This document shows, in pieces, positions 1 through 9,358 of a stretch of 64,000 bases of DNA. The stretch's first letter is position 1; each line of letters opens with the position of its first letter. The DNA is from Pseudomonas sp. P5_109 (GTDB taxonomy: Bacteria > Pseudomonadota > Gammaproteobacteria > Pseudomonadales > Pseudomonadaceae): the NCBI RefSeq assembly GCF_034009455.1, contig NZ_CP125380.1, forward strand, positions 179,501 through 243,500. Direction: 5' to 3'. Below the pieces are notes generated by a model, which did no database searches, was not told the DNA's origin, and worked only from the letters and a program-made list of their open reading frames with translations. The position numbers and the translations under genes are program-made.

Positions 1-741
1 GCCAATGCGCCCGAACAGGTCGCCCCGGCGCAATGCTGCGCGGCCGCTTTCGGCAATGCGTTGCAACACGTGGTCGCCTGCCTGATGACCGTAGGTGTCG
101 TTGATCGTTTTGAAGTCATCGATGTCCAGCATCAGAAACGACAGCGGCTCGCCCTGTTGCCGGGCGTGTGCGAAGGCGCGGTGGGCGCATTCGAAGAAAT
201 GACGACGATTGCTGCTCTGGGTCAGCGCATCGGTGGTGGCCAGCCGATGCAGCTCGGTTTCCATCTGCTTCTTGTCAGTGATGTCTTCGGCGAGGCCGAC
301 GATGATCACCGGTTGCCCGGGCCCGGCCTGGCGGTTGATGAAGCATTTGTCGCTGAGCCAGCGCACCTGGCCGTCGGCGGCAATGATTCGATATTCGCGG
401 TCTTCGACAGCCCCTTTGTCCAGCACTTCGGCCAGGCTGCGTTCGGCATAGTCCAGGTCGTCAGGATGGATGCTGTCGCGCCATTGATTGCAGTCGGCCA
501 ACAGCCGATCAGCCGAACGACCAAAGATCCGTTCATAGGCGGGGCTGACGTATAGCACCTGGCGGGTTTCCCAATTGAATGTCCACAGCACCGCGTTGAC
601 GCTTGCCAGCATGGTGCTGAACAACTGCTCGCGTTCAGTCAGGCGTGCGACTTCGCCTTGGGCGTGCATCAGCGCTATCAGGGTCTGCGCGGCCTCGGGT
701 CCAGGTGACGGAGATGAGTCTTGCAGGTTCTTTTGGGCCAT
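1..741 (-). CDS. PAS-GGDEF diguanylate cyclase, 3' end outside window
   Basis: The reverse strand from ATG at 741 stays open to base 1 (247 codons), so the C-terminus is missing. Residues about 40-165 form a PAS sensor domain of the PAS_3 type (FGRSADRLLAD, SIHPDDLDYAERS, then VGLAEDITDKKQ). Residues from about 170 start a GGDEF domain: LATTDALTQSSNRR, FLMLDIDDFKTINDTYGH and LFGRIG, which ends just before the expected G(G/E)EF signature. The expected role is synthesis of cyclic di-GMP in the cytoplasm. There is no membrane segment in the visible part. A GTG two codons upstream is an alternative start and no strong ribosome site decides between them. The catalytic GGEEF loop cannot be checked here, so activity is an inference. 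Confidence 0.85.
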   Translation of the reverse strand, partial: MAQKNLQDSSPSPGPEAAQTLIALMHAQGEVARLTEREQLFSTMLASVNAVLWTFNWETRQVLYVSPAYERIFGRSADRLLADCNQWRDSIHPDDLDYAERSLAEVLDKGAVEDREYRIIAADGQVRWLSDKCFINRQAGPGQPVIIVGLAEDITDKKQMETELHRLATTDALTQSSNRRHFFECAHRAFAHARQQGEPLSFLMLDIDDFKTINDTYGHQAGDHVLQRIAESGRAALRRGDLFGRIG

Positions 742-854
742 CGACACAAATCTCAAAGGACACGCCGCGTGTTCGATAGCGGCCAGCACCAAGCCCGACG
801 AGGGTGGCGAAGTGTCTTTGAGATAGGGCTTTTTTGACGAAGTTCCCGCTTTTT

Positions 855-969
855 GTGGCGAGGGAGCTTGCTCCCGCCGGGCGGTACTGGCGACGCGTTT
901 TTTCAGCTAAAACGCGTCGTCAGGTGTGCGACGGCTGCGCCGCCGAGCGGGAGCAAGCTCCCTCGCCAC
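855..969. repeat. REPIN, gcgaggg-type inverted REP pair
   Basis: Left arm GTGGCGAGGGAGCTTGCTCC at 855, inverted copy ending at 969. The loop holds a second dyad, GACGCGTTTT and AAAACGCGTC. It lies between the stop of the desaturase gene and the start of the GGDEF gene. Confidence 0.9.
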
Positions 970-990
970 AGGAAGCCCGTCACCCGAAGG

Positions 991-2175
991 TCAGGCGGCG
1001 GTTGGACGCAGGGAGTAGGTTTTCAACTGGTCGGCGAAGTCGCGCAGGGATTGAATCCCGCTGGCTTCGGCTTCGTGTACCCAGTCCTTGATGGCCGCCA
1101 GCATGTCGTGACCATTTGAGCTGGTCTTGACCCAGATCTGCTGCAGGGCCAGGCGTTTCTCGTAAATTACCTTCAGTGCCTGGCTGTGCTCGAGCATGTT
1201 CTGGATGCGCACATGGTGTTTGTCATCCAGCAGGCTGGTCTCCCGCGAAAGCAGGCGCTTGGCCCGGTGGAACTGGTGGCGCACCGAGTGATCGACCTTT
1301 TCCAGTTCTTGCTTGACCAGCGGGCCGATCACCAGCTTGCGGTACTGGGCCATGATCTGGAAGCGGTTGTTGAGGATCGCCATGGCGGTGTCCATGTCCA
1401 GGTTGCCCTTGCCTTCGACACGGTGGGCAATCGGTGCAACCCGTTGAACCTTGGCCAGGCGCAGGAAGCTGAAGACTTTGATCCACGCCCAGCCCAGGTC
1501 GAATTCCCACTTCTTCACCGACAGTTTTGCCGAGTTAGGGTAGGTGTGATGGTTGTTATGCAGTTCTTCGCCGCCAATCAGGATGCCCCACGGCACCAGG
1601 TTGGTCGCCGCATCGCGGCATTCGAAGTTGCGGTACCCGATGGCGTGGCCCAGGCCATTGACCACGCCGGCGGCCCACACCGGGATCCACATCATCTGGA
1701 TGGCCCAGATGGTGATGCCGATGGTGCCGAACAGCAGCACGTCGATAACGCCCATGATCGCGATGCCCAGCAGCGGGAAGCGGCTGTAGAGGTTGCGCTC
1801 GATCCAGTCTTCGGGGCAGTTCTTGCCATAGATGCGCAGGGTCTCGGGGTTTTCCGCTTCGGCGCGGTACAGCTCGGCGCCTTTGCGCAGCACCGTGGAC
1901 AATCCCTTGACGACCGGGCTGTGCGGATCATCGACGGTTTCGCATTTGGCGTGATGCTTGCGGTGGATGGCGGTCCACTCGCGGGTGTTCTGCGCCGTGG
2001 TCAACCACAGCCAGAAACGGAAGAAATGCTTGAGGCCCCCATTCAGCTCCAGGGAGCGATGGGCCGAGTAACGATGCAGATAGACCGTGACGGCGATGAT
2101 CGTGACGTGGGTCATCAGCAGGGTGACTGCCACCAGTGACCAGGCGGACAAGCCAAGAAAACCTTCGTACCACAT
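991..2175 (-). CDS. desA: DesA-type acyl-lipid delta-9 fatty acid desaturase
   Basis: 394 aa. The three histidine boxes of membrane di-iron desaturases are visible: HRYSAHRS near residue 35, HRKHHAKCE near 72 and ELHNNHHTYP near 200, with hydrophobic segments around them. Such enzymes introduce a delta-9 double bond into membrane phospholipid acyl chains. I chose ATG 2175 (MWYEGFLG), because the 16 extra upstream residues in the open frame do not look like the family and Pseudomonas homologues start here. It is divergent from the PipA-like gene, the same arrangement as desA and pipA in P. aeruginosa. The acyl-CoA desaturase DesB is a close paralogue; context favours DesA. Confidence 0.88.
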   Translation of the reverse strand: MWYEGFLGLSAWSLVAVTLLMTHVTIIAVTVYLHRYSAHRSLELNGGLKHFFRFWLWLTTAQNTREWTAIHRKHHAKCETVDDPHSPVVKGLSTVLRKGAELYRAEAENPETLRIYGKNCPEDWIERNLYSRFPLLGIAIMGVIDVLLFGTIGITIWAIQMMWIPVWAAGVVNGLGHAIGYRNFECRDAATNLVPWGILIGGEELHNNHHTYPNSAKLSVKKWEFDLGWAWIKVFSFLRLAKVQRVAPIAHRVEGKGNLDMDTAMAILNNRFQIMAQYRKLVIGPLVKQELEKVDHSVRHQFHRAKRLLSRETSLLDDKHHVRIQNMLEHSQALKVIYEKRLALQQIWVKTSSNGHDMLAAIKDWVHEAEASGIQSLRDFADQLKTYSLRPTAA

Positions 2176-2310
2176 AGGCTGTAGGGCCCTCGATAAAGAA
2201 AAAAACAGCCGTTGCATTATCACTAAGCCAACACAGAAAACCAGTCACCCTTTCAGATAAGAGTGGCTGGATGTGTCTTTAAACTATAATTCCAACCTTT
2301 TTGTAAGGAC

Positions 2311-4242
2311 ATGGATCGCCGGATGTCTCCCACCTATCGCGATGCCTTGCGTGCAGCGCTGCTCTATCTGTTGCTTTCTGTGGTTTGGCTGCAGATCAGT
2401 GGCTATTTATTGAACAGTTTCTTCGATAACTCCGCCGAGCGACTGCGATGGCAACTGATCAACGGTTATGTCTGGGTGCTGTTCAGCGCCGGGTTGATCT
2501 TCATTGCCCGGGCGCGGTTGCTGCGCTGTCTGGGAATCGGCGCCACATTGCGCGAGCGCAGTATCAACCGCGAGCGTCTGCGCCAGGCCGCGGCAGTGTT
2601 CGACTGCACCCGCGAAGGCGTGCTGGTCACCAATCGTGAAGGCGTGATCGTCCATGTGAACCGGGCCTTTATGGAAATCACCGGTTACGGCTCTGAGGAC
2701 GTACTGGGACAGCGGCCCAATATGTTCAAGTCGGGACGCCATCCAGCGCAGTTCTATCAGGCGATGTTCGCCGCGCTTGCAAGCAACGGGGAGTGGAGCG
2801 GGGAAATCTGGAACCGGCGCAAAAGCGGCGAGATTTACCCGCAATGGCAAACGATCCGCCTGATCCGCGATGACTACGGCCAGCCGAGCCAGTTCGTGGC
2901 GGTGTTTTCCGATATCAGTGCCATCAAGAACTCTGAGCACGAGTTGATGCACCTGGCGCACCACGATCCGCTGACCGACCTGCCGAATCGCCTGTTGTTC
3001 ACCGACCGCGCCGAACAGGCCCTGGCTTCGGCACAGGTGCACAAGCGTGGCTGCGCGCTGCTGATGATCGATCTCGATCATTTCAAGATGATCAACGACA
3101 GCCTTGGGCACACCATCGGGGATCAGTTGCTCAAGGCCGTGGCCGGGCGTCTGGCTGCCATGTTCGGCCCTGGCATCACCCTGGCGCGGCTGGGTGGGGA
3201 TGAGTTCGCCGTACTCGCCGAAAGCTGTCCGCAACTGGTTCAGGCCGCTGCGTTGGCCCAGCGGATTATCGATGGCCTTAAAGAGCCGTTCCTCATTGAT
3301 GGGCACCAGTTGTTCATCAACACCAGCATCGGTATCAGCCTGTTCCCCAGCGATGCCCTGAGCGTCGAGCAACTGCTGCGTAATGCCGATTCGGCACTGT
3401 TCAAGGCCAAGAGCACGGGGCGCAATGATTATGCCCTGTACACCGAAGAGCTGACGGCCCACGCCCAGCAACGGGTCGAGATCGCCTTCGAATTGCGCCG
3501 CGCCCTGGACCAGCAAGAGCTGCGGGTTTATTACCAGACGGTTCACGACCTCAAGGCCGGTCGCCTGATTGGTGTCGAGGCGCTGGTGCGCTGGCAACAC
3601 CCGCAGCGGGGATTGGTGTCGCCGGCGGAGTTCATTCCGGTCGCTGAACGAACCGGTTTGATCGCCGAAATCGACGCCTGGGTCATGGCACAGGCGTGTC
3701 GGCAGATGTGTCAGTGGCAGCAGGGCGGGGTGGTGCTGTCATTCGTCGCGGTCAACGTTTCTTCGCGCCTGTTCGCCCGTCGTGAGCTGTATCAGCAGGT
3801 GGCGCAGGTGCTGCGCGAAACCGGGCTGGAGCCGGCTTGTCTTGAGCTGGAAGTCACCGAAAGCGCGGTGATGGAGGACCCGGAAGTCGCGCTGGAGCAG
3901 ATGCATCGTCTGCGCGAGTTGGGGGTGCGCCTGGCCATCGACGATTTCGGTACGGGTTACTCATCATTGCTGCGGCTCAAGCGTCTGCCGGTGCAGAAAC
4001 TGAAAATCGACCAGGGCTTCGTCGCCGGATTGCCGTGGGATGAGGATGATGCGGCGATCTCGCGGGTGATCATTGCCTTGGCTCAAAGCATGGGCATGCA
4101 GGTGCATGCCGAGGGGATCGAGCAGGCTGAGCAGGCGGCATTTCTGCTCGAGCACGATTGCGATCTGGGTCAGGGCTACTGGTTTGGGCGGCCGGTGCCG
4201 GCGGTGCAGCTGGATTGGATGCATGCGCCGGTGATCGGATAG
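2311..4242 (+). CDS. pipA: PAS-GGDEF-EAL protein, PipA-like phosphodiesterase/cyclase
   Basis: 643 aa. Two hydrophobic helices at the N-terminus (about residues 12-35 and 48-68) anchor it in the inner membrane. A PAS domain follows (about 90-210), then GGDEF (intact LARLGGDEFAVL) and EAL (intact GVEALVRWQHP, with DDFGTGYSSLLRLKRLP further on). Both catalytic signatures are kept, so it could make or break cyclic di-GMP; such bifunctional proteins often act as phosphodiesterases. The gene order desA, pipA, oscA, sbp matches P. aeruginosa. The start is uncertain: AAGGA is 1 base from ATG 2311 and 13 bases from ATG 2323. Confidence 0.88.
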   Translation: MDRRMSPTYRDALRAALLYLLLSVVWLQISGYLLNSFFDNSAERLRWQLINGYVWVLFSAGLIFIARARLLRCLGIGATLRERSINRERLRQAAAVFDCTREGVLVTNREGVIVHVNRAFMEITGYGSEDVLGQRPNMFKSGRHPAQFYQAMFAALASNGEWSGEIWNRRKSGEIYPQWQTIRLIRDDYGQPSQFVAVFSDISAIKNSEHELMHLAHHDPLTDLPNRLLFTDRAEQALASAQVHKRGCALLMIDLDHFKMINDSLGHTIGDQLLKAVAGRLAAMFGPGITLARLGGDEFAVLAESCPQLVQAAALAQRIIDGLKEPFLIDGHQLFINTSIGISLFPSDALSVEQLLRNADSALFKAKSTGRNDYALYTEELTAHAQQRVEIAFELRRALDQQELRVYYQTVHDLKAGRLIGVEALVRWQHPQRGLVSPAEFIPVAERTGLIAEIDAWVMAQACRQMCQWQQGGVVLSFVAVNVSSRLFARRELYQQVAQVLRETGLEPACLELEVTESAVMEDPEVALEQMHRLRELGVRLAIDDFGTGYSSLLRLKRLPVQKLKIDQGFVAGLPWDEDDAAISRVIIALAQSMGMQVHAEGIEQAEQAAFLLEHDCDLGQGYWFGRPVPAVQLDWMHAPVIG

Positions 4243-4253
4243 GCGCAAACCCT

Positions 4254-4340
4254 GTGGGAGCGGGCTTGCTCGCGAAGGCGGACTGTCAGGCGACAGGGGT
4301 GTTGAATGTGCCGACCTCTTCGCGAGCAAGCCCGCTCCCG
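4254..4340. repeat. REPIN, gcgggc-type inverted REP pair
   Basis: GTGGGAGCGGGCTTGCTCGC at 4254 and its inverse ending at 4340, directly after the PipA-like gene. It could act as its transcript end. Confidence 0.92.
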
Positions 4341-4421
4341 CAGGGTTTTTGGTTTGCCTGAAAGAGGGTTATTGACCTCAAACCCTTGTCTCTTCAAGTA
4401 ATCTCTTCTGGTTATATAAAC

Positions 4422-4446
4422 ATTCTTAAATAGTCTTTTTAAGAAT
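4422..4446. promoter_or_regulatory. Inverted repeat upstream of oscA-sbp, candidate CysB operator
   Basis: Perfect 9-bp arms ATTCTTAAA (4422-4430) and TTTAAGAAT (4438-4446) with a 7-base spacer, in an AT-rich stretch 83 bp before oscA. The right arm runs into GAATAT, a hexamer that recurs upstream of other sulfur genes in this window. CysB, a LysR-type activator, controls sbp-type genes in enterics and pseudomonads; assignment of this dyad to CysB is inference. Confidence 0.5.
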
Positions 4447-4528
4447 ATCCACACCTCTCTAGTATTGCTCCCAAGCCGCAAGCAGTGCCGACACTGCGAG
4501 GCAACCTCTTAGTTGAAGGAGCAGCAAT

Positions 4529-4711
4529 ATGAGCGCATCCCTGCGTAGCGTCGACGGTCAAGACGAAGCCACCATCCTGCGGGAAATCCAGAGTGCCCTG
4601 CGCGACCTGCGCTTTGGTGCCGTGGAAATCACCGTGCACAACGCCCAGGTGGTGCAGATCGAACGTAAAGAAAAATTCCGTTTGCAGCAGCCGGGCAACA
4701 AGCCGGGCTGA
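4529..4711 (+). CDS. oscA: OscA, small sulfur-starvation protein (DUF2292/YezD family)
   Basis: 60 aa with RBS AAGGAG upstream of ATG 4529. The family is known from P. corrugata, where oscA is needed to use organosulfur sources under chromate stress; its molecular activity is not established. The protein is charged and soluble: an N-terminal helix ([17 protein letters not shown]) is followed by strands [20 protein letters not shown], the typical DUF2292 pattern. It contains no Cys and only the initiator Met. It lies 73 bp before sbp on the same strand, so co-transcription is likely, as in other Pseudomonas genomes. An inverted repeat at 4422-4446 is a plausible sulfur-responsive operator. Confidence 0.88.
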   Translation: MSASLRSVDGQDEATILREIQSALRDLRFGAVEITVHNAQVVQIERKEKFRLQQPGNKPG

Positions 4712-4784
4712 GGCGAAACAGGCATCGCGGTTCCCGTTATCCATAAGAAAAGCCAACACACCAAGAATTCCAGGAGCTTTCATC

Positions 4785-5798
4785 ATGTCGTCGATTCGCC
4801 ACTTCGCTTTGGCCGCCCTGGCCAGCGCCCTTTTTGCCGGTTCCGCGGTAGCCAAGGATTACGAGCTGCTCAACGTGTCGTATGACCCGACCCGCGAGCT
4901 GTACCAGGACTACAACGCCGAATTCATCAAGTTCTGGCAGAAGGATCATGCCGGCGACACCGTGAAGGTCCAGCAATCCCACGGCGGCTCGGGCAAGCAA
5001 GGCCGGGCAGTGATCGATGGCCTGCGTGCCGATGTCGTGACCCTGGCCCTGGCCGGTGACATCGACGAAATCGCCAAGCTCGGCAAGACCCTGCCGGCCG
5101 ACTGGCAAAAGCGCCTGCCGGAAGCGAGCACTCCCTACACCTCGACCATCGTGTTCCTGGTGCGCAAGGGCAACCCTAAAGGCATCAAGGACTGGGGCGA
5201 CCTGGTCAAGAATGACGTCTCGGTGATCACGCCGAACCCGAAAACCTCCGGCGGTGCCCGCTGGAACTTCCTCGCAGCCTGGGCCTATGGCCTCAAAGCC
5301 AACGGCGGTGATGAAGCCAAGGCCAAGGAATACGTACAAACCCTGTTCAAGCACGTGCCAGTGCTGGACACCGGCGCTCGTGGCTCGACCATTACCTTCG
5401 TCAACAACGGTCAGGGCGACGTGTTGCTGGCCTGGGAAAACGAAGCCTTCCTGGCGCTGAAAGAAGAGGGCGGCGCCGACAAGTTCGAGATCGTCGTGCC
5501 TTCGCTGTCGATCCTCGCTGAACCGCCAGTGGCTGTGGTCGACAAAAACGCCGAGAAAAAGGGCAACGAGCAGATCGCCGAAGCCTACCTCAAGCACCTG
5601 TACAGCCCGGCTGGCCAGGAAATTGCGGCGAAGAACTTCTATCGTCCACGTGACAAGGACGTGGCCGCCAAGTACGCCCAACAGTTCCCGAAACTGGAAC
5701 TGGTGAGCATCGACAAGGACTTCGGCGGCTGGAAAACCGCACAGCCGAAATTCTTCAATGACGGAGGCGTGTTCGATCAGATCTACCAGGCGCAATAA
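4785..5798 (+). CDS. sbp: Sulfate-binding periplasmic protein Sbp
   Basis: 337 aa. ATG 4785 is preceded by AGGAG; the longer open frame upstream overlaps oscA and is not coding. The signal peptide is about residues 1-23 (cut after AVA, mature start [17 protein letters not shown], a signature of the prokaryotic sulfate-binding family). Motifs SHGGSGKQ and [14 protein letters not shown] line the sulfate pocket. It delivers sulfate or thiosulfate to CysTWA. The protein has no Cys and no Met after the initiator, as known for enteric sulfate-binding protein. A REPIN separates it from cysT, which would allow the binding protein to be made in excess over the membrane parts. Confidence 0.97.
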   Translation: MSSIRHFALAALASALFAGSAVAKDYELLNVSYDPTRELYQDYNAEFIKFWQKDHAGDTVKVQQSHGGSGKQGRAVIDGLRADVVTLALAGDIDEIAKLGKTLPADWQKRLPEASTPYTSTIVFLVRKGNPKGIKDWGDLVKNDVSVITPNPKTSGGARWNFLAAWAYGLKANGGDEAKAKEYVQTLFKHVPVLDTGARGSTITFVNNGQGDVLLAWENEAFLALKEEGGADKFEIVVPSLSILAEPPVAVVDKNAEKKGNEQIAEAYLKHLYSPAGQEIAAKNFYRPRDKDVAAKYAQQFPKLELVSIDKDFGGWKTAQPKFFNDGGVFDQIYQAQ

Positions 5799-5820
5799 CC
5801 TGGCTTAAGCTGCATAACAT

Positions 5821-5908
5821 GTGGGAGCGGGCTTGCTCGCGAAGGCGGTGCGTCAGACGACATCAATGTTGACTGATGCGCCCTCTTCGCGAGCAAGCCC
5901 GCTCCCAC
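5821..5908. repeat. REPIN inside the sbp-cysTWA operon
   Basis: Inverted pair of gcgggc-type REPs filling most of the gap between sbp and cysT. Such elements can protect the upstream message, which here encodes the abundant binding protein. Confidence 0.92.
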
Positions 5909-5949
5909 AAGGATGGGTTTAGTTGATCGCTTTTTAACCAAGGACTTTT

Positions 5950-6768
5950 ATGTCGCGTCGTATCTCCCCCGTCATACCCGGCTTCGGGCTGACGCTGGGC
6001 TACACCTTGGTGTACCTCAGCCTGATTGTGCTCATACCACTGGCGGCGATGTTCGTGCATGCCGCTCAACTCACCTGGGATCAGTTCTGGGCAATCATCT
6101 CGGCGCCACGGGTGCTTGCGGCGTTGAAGCTCAGCTTCGGCACCGCCCTGTGTGCCGCGATCATCAACGGCATCATCGGCACGCTGCTGGCCTGGGTGTT
6201 GGTGCGCTATACCTTCCCTGGACGAAAAGTGATCGATGCAATGATCGACTTGCCGTTCGCATTGCCCACGGCGGTGGCCGGTATTGCGCTGACGGCGTTG
6301 TACACCCCTACCGGCCTGGTCGGTCAGTTTGCAGCGGATCTGGGTTTCAAGATCGCCTACACCCCCTTGGGCATCACCCTTGCCCTCACTTTTGTGACAC
6401 TTCCATTCGTAGTACGTACCGTACAGCCAGTATTGGCCGATATCCCTCGTGAGGTCGAAGAAGCGGCCGCGTGCCTGGGTGCAAAACCATTACAGGTTTT
6501 CCGCCATATCCTGCTGCCGGCACTGTTGCCAGCATGGCTGACCGGCTTCGCACTGGCCTTTGCCCGCGGGGTCGGCGAGTACGGTTCGGTGATTTTCATC
6601 GCCGGCAACATGCCGATGAAAACCGAGATCCTGCCGCTGCTGATCATGGTCAAGCTCGACCAATACGATTACACCGGCGCCACGTCCATTGGTGTACTGA
6701 TGCTGGTGGTTTCCTTCGTCCTGTTGCTGCTGATCAACTTGTTGCAGCGACGCATCGAAACCCCATAA
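5950..6768 (+). CDS. cysT: Sulfate/thiosulfate ABC transporter permease CysT
   Basis: 272 aa with six predicted membrane helices and the cytoplasmic EAA loop EVEEAAACLGAKPLQVFRHI near residue 175, which docks on the ATPase. The stretch DLPFALPTAVAGIAL near residue 98 is characteristic of CysT (CysU). With CysW it forms the inner-membrane channel for sulfate delivered by Sbp. RBS AAGGAC precedes ATG 5950. The gene is 12 bp before cysW and belongs to the operon with sbp upstream, interrupted only by a REPIN. Confidence 0.96.
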   Translation: MSRRISPVIPGFGLTLGYTLVYLSLIVLIPLAAMFVHAAQLTWDQFWAIISAPRVLAALKLSFGTALCAAIINGIIGTLLAWVLVRYTFPGRKVIDAMIDLPFALPTAVAGIALTALYTPTGLVGQFAADLGFKIAYTPLGITLALTFVTLPFVVRTVQPVLADIPREVEEAAACLGAKPLQVFRHILLPALLPAWLTGFALAFARGVGEYGSVIFIAGNMPMKTEILPLLIMVKLDQYDYTGATSIGVLMLVVSFVLLLLINLLQRRIETP

Positions 6769-6780
6769 GGAGGCGCACCC

Positions 6781-7650
6781 ATGTCCCAATCGTCTATTGC
6801 TGCCGCTTCCTCGAACGCTGCCCGCCGTGGCAGTGCGACTTCGCGGCGAGTCCTGATCGGCCTTGGCTGGCTGATTTTTGCCCTGTTCCTGCTGCTGCCG
6901 CTGTTCATCGTGGTGTCCCAGGGCCTGAAACTCGGTCTCGGGGCGTTTTTCACCGCGATCTTCGAGCCGGACGCGCTGTCGGCGCTGAAGCTCACGGTCA
7001 TCGCCGTACTGATTTCGGTGCCGCTGAACCTGGTGTTCGGCGTCAGTGCCGCCTGGTGCGTGAGCAAATACTCGTTCCGCGGCAAGAGCATGCTGGTGAC
7101 ACTGATCGACCTGCCGTTCTCGGTGTCGCCGGTGATCGCCGGTCTGGTCTATGTGTTGATGTTCGGTGCCCAGGGCCTGTTTGGCCCGTGGCTGCAGGAT
7201 CACGACATTCAGATCGTCTTCGCCCTGCCGGGCATCGTGCTGGCGACGATTTTCGTCACGGTGCCGTTCGTGGCCCGAGAGCTGATCCCGCTGATGCAGG
7301 AACAAGGCACTCAGGAAGAGGAGGCTGCACGTCTGCTCGGGGCCAACGGCTGGCAGATGTTCTGGCACGTCACCGTACCCAACATCAAATGGGGCCTGAT
7401 CTACGGCGTGGTGCTGTGCACCGCGCGGGCCATGGGTGAATTCGGTGCGGTATCGGTGGTTTCCGGGCACATTCGCGGGGTGACCAACACCCTGCCGCTG
7501 CACGTCGAGATCCTCTACAACGAATACAACCACGTGGCCGCGTTCGCCGTGGCGAGCCTGTTGCTGATCCTGGCGCTCTTCATCCTGCTGCTCAAGCAGT
7601 GGAGCGAAAACCGTATTAACCGCCTGCGCGCCAGCGCCGCGGAGGAATAA
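6781..7650 (+). CDS. cysW: Sulfate/thiosulfate ABC transporter permease CysW
   Basis: 289 aa, six membrane helices after a Ser/Ala-rich cytoplasmic N-terminus. The EAA loop is [19 protein letters not shown] near residue 180, and [15 protein letters not shown] is the CysW family signature. It pairs with CysT in the sulfate channel. The start has a strong AAGGAGG site within the cysT-cysW gap, and cysA begins 3 bp after its stop, showing a tightly packed operon. Confidence 0.96.
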   Translation: MSQSSIAAASSNAARRGSATSRRVLIGLGWLIFALFLLLPLFIVVSQGLKLGLGAFFTAIFEPDALSALKLTVIAVLISVPLNLVFGVSAAWCVSKYSFRGKSMLVTLIDLPFSVSPVIAGLVYVLMFGAQGLFGPWLQDHDIQIVFALPGIVLATIFVTVPFVARELIPLMQEQGTQEEEAARLLGANGWQMFWHVTVPNIKWGLIYGVVLCTARAMGEFGAVSVVSGHIRGVTNTLPLHVEILYNEYNHVAAFAVASLLLILALFILLLKQWSENRINRLRASAAEE

Positions 7651-7653
7651 TTC

Positions 7654-8643
7654 ATGTCGATCGAAGTGCGTAACGTCAGCAAGAATTTCAACGCGTTCAA
7701 GGCGCTGGACAACATCAGCCTGGACATCCACAGCGGCGAACTCGTCGCGTTGCTCGGTCCGTCGGGCTGCGGCAAGACCACGCTGCTGCGGATCATCGCC
7801 GGCCTGGAGACTCCGGACCAGGGCAACATCGTATTCCACGGTGAAGACGTTTCCGGCCACGACGTGCGCGATCGCAACGTCGGTTTCGTGTTCCAGCACT
7901 ACGCTTTGTTCCGCCACATGACGGTGTTCGACAACGTCGCGTTCGGCCTGCGCATGAAGCCGAAAAACCAGCGCCCGAGCGAAAGCCAGATCGCCACCAA
8001 AGTCCACGAACTGCTGAACATGGTGCAACTGGACTGGCTGTCGGACCGCTACCCGGAACAACTCTCTGGTGGTCAGCGTCAACGCATTGCCTTGGCCCGG
8101 GCGCTGGCGGTGGAACCGAAAGTGTTGCTGCTCGACGAACCCTTCGGCGCTCTCGACGCCAAGGTCCGTAAAGAACTGCGTCGGTGGCTGGCGCGTCTGC
8201 ACGAAGACATCAACCTGACCTCGGTGTTCGTGACCCACGACCAGGAAGAAGCGATGGAAGTCGCCGACCGCATCGTGGTGATGAACAAGGGTGTGATCGA
8301 GCAGATCGGTTCACCGGGCGACGTCTACGAAAACCCGGCCAGCGATTTCGTCTATCACTTCCTCGGTGATTCGAACCGTCTGCATTTGGGGGAGGACAAC
8401 CACGTGCTGTTCCGCCCGCACGAGGTGTCGCTGTCGCGCCATGAACTGGACGACCATCACGCGGCTGAGGTGCGCGATATTCGTCCGCTGGGCGCGACGA
8501 CGCGAGTGACGCTGAAGGTAGAGGGCCAGACTGATTTGATCGAGGCCGAAGTGGTCAAGGATCACGACAGCCTGGTTGGTTTGGCGAAGGGTGAGACGCT
8601 GTTCTTCAAGCCGAAGGTCTGGCAGAAGGTCGCCAATATTTAA
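7654..8643 (+). CDS. cysA: Sulfate/thiosulfate import ATP-binding protein CysA
   Basis: 329 aa. Walker [10 protein letters not shown] (residues 35-43), signature [15 protein letters not shown], Walker [13 protein letters not shown] and H-loop [16 protein letters not shown] are all intact. The C-terminal part after about residue 235 is a TOBE-like regulatory domain. It energises CysTW for sulfate uptake. It is the last gene of the sbp-cysTWA operon; a REP pair and a converging gene follow at once. Confidence 0.97.
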   Translation: MSIEVRNVSKNFNAFKALDNISLDIHSGELVALLGPSGCGKTTLLRIIAGLETPDQGNIVFHGEDVSGHDVRDRNVGFVFQHYALFRHMTVFDNVAFGLRMKPKNQRPSESQIATKVHELLNMVQLDWLSDRYPEQLSGGQRQRIALARALAVEPKVLLLDEPFGALDAKVRKELRRWLARLHEDINLTSVFVTHDQEEAMEVADRIVVMNKGVIEQIGSPGDVYENPASDFVYHFLGDSNRLHLGEDNHVLFRPHEVSLSRHELDDHHAAEVRDIRPLGATTRVTLKVEGQTDLIEAEVVKDHDSLVGLAKGETLFFKPKVWQKVANI

Positions 8644-8653
8644 AGTCAAAAGC

Positions 8654-8744
8654 TTCGCGAGCAAGCCCGCTCCCACAGGTTTCGGGGTGATCACAACTTT
8701 TGTGTTCGGCGCCAATCCACTGTGGGAGCGGGCTTGCCCGCGAA
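8654..8744. repeat. REP pair between convergent cysA and DUF962 gene
   Basis: TTCGCGAGCAAGCCCGCTCC at 8654 and a diverged inverse (GGCTTGCCCGCGAA) ending at 8744. It fills almost the whole 107-bp gap and probably ends both transcripts. Confidence 0.88.
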
Positions 8745-8750
8745 TGCGAT

Positions 8751-9275
8751 CTAGACAGCTGCACGCTTCGGATTGACCCGCACACCCCCCGCTCGCGCCT
8801 CGATCTGCTCCTTGAGGTCATGGCGCATCCCCAGCATGAACGCCAGTTCAGCCACCACAAACAACGGCCCGATAATCAACCCGGTCACGTCATCGACAAA
8901 TGCCGGCTTGCGTCCTTCGTAGTGATGGCCGACAAACTGGATCGCCCAGCCGATCACAAACATCGCCACGCCACTGCCCAGCCAGACCAGCGTGTTTTGC
9001 TGCGCCAGCGCATGGCCTGCCCACACGGACAGCCCGAGCAATACCGTCATCAGCACGCCAAGACGCAACTCCAGGCGCAGGTAAAACCACGCCGATGCCA
9101 GCGAGACGAGCACCGCCGGTGACAGCCACACGCCGCCCAGTGACCATTCAGGCCGGGACAACAACACCGCGACGGCCACCACGATCAGCGGAATGCCGAT
9201 AAAGTGCGAGGCGATGTTGCGCGGGTCACGGTGGTAAGCGGCGTATTGACTGAGGTGGTCGACGAGGCTTTTCAT
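8751..9275 (-). CDS. DUF962/Mpo1-like integral membrane protein
   Basis: 174 aa, start ATG 9275 behind AGGAG. The N-terminus SLVDHLSQYAAYHRDPRNI is the family signature of the YGL010w/Mpo1 group. Four hydrophobic helices follow, and histidines occur in HRDPRN, NIASHFIGIPL, GHALAQQ and QFVGHHYEGRKPAF. In yeast, Mpo1 is an iron-dependent dioxygenase acting on 2-hydroxy fatty acids; whether the bacterial protein does this is not known. It converges with cysA and is divergent from the Crp-type gene. No sign of a link with sulfur. Confidence 0.82.
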   Translation of the reverse strand: MKSLVDHLSQYAAYHRDPRNIASHFIGIPLIVVAVAVLLSRPEWSLGGVWLSPAVLVSLASAWFYLRLELRLGVLMTVLLGLSVWAGHALAQQNTLVWLGSGVAMFVIGWAIQFVGHHYEGRKPAFVDDVTGLIIGPLFVVAELAFMLGMRHDLKEQIEARAGGVRVNPKRAAV

Positions 9276-9358
9276 TGTTGTTCTCCTGTGGGGTGGTTGA
9301 TCATGCCCCGGGGTCACTTCTCGCTCTGTCAGCCAGGCGACAATCTCTAGGAGTTTTC

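Noticed and set aside
1186..2139. Long plus-strand open frame opposite desA
   Set aside because: Antisense shadow of a high-GC gene; no ribosome site and composition rich in Gln/His/Asp repeats typical of reversed coding sequence.
4593..4784. N-terminal extension of Sbp in the open frame
   Set aside because: It overlaps oscA in another frame, has no ribosome site and would precede a standard signal peptide.
6490..8238. 582-codon minus-strand frame across cysT, cysW and cysA
   Set aside because: Crosses three well supported genes on the opposite strand and has low-complexity Gln/Arg composition.
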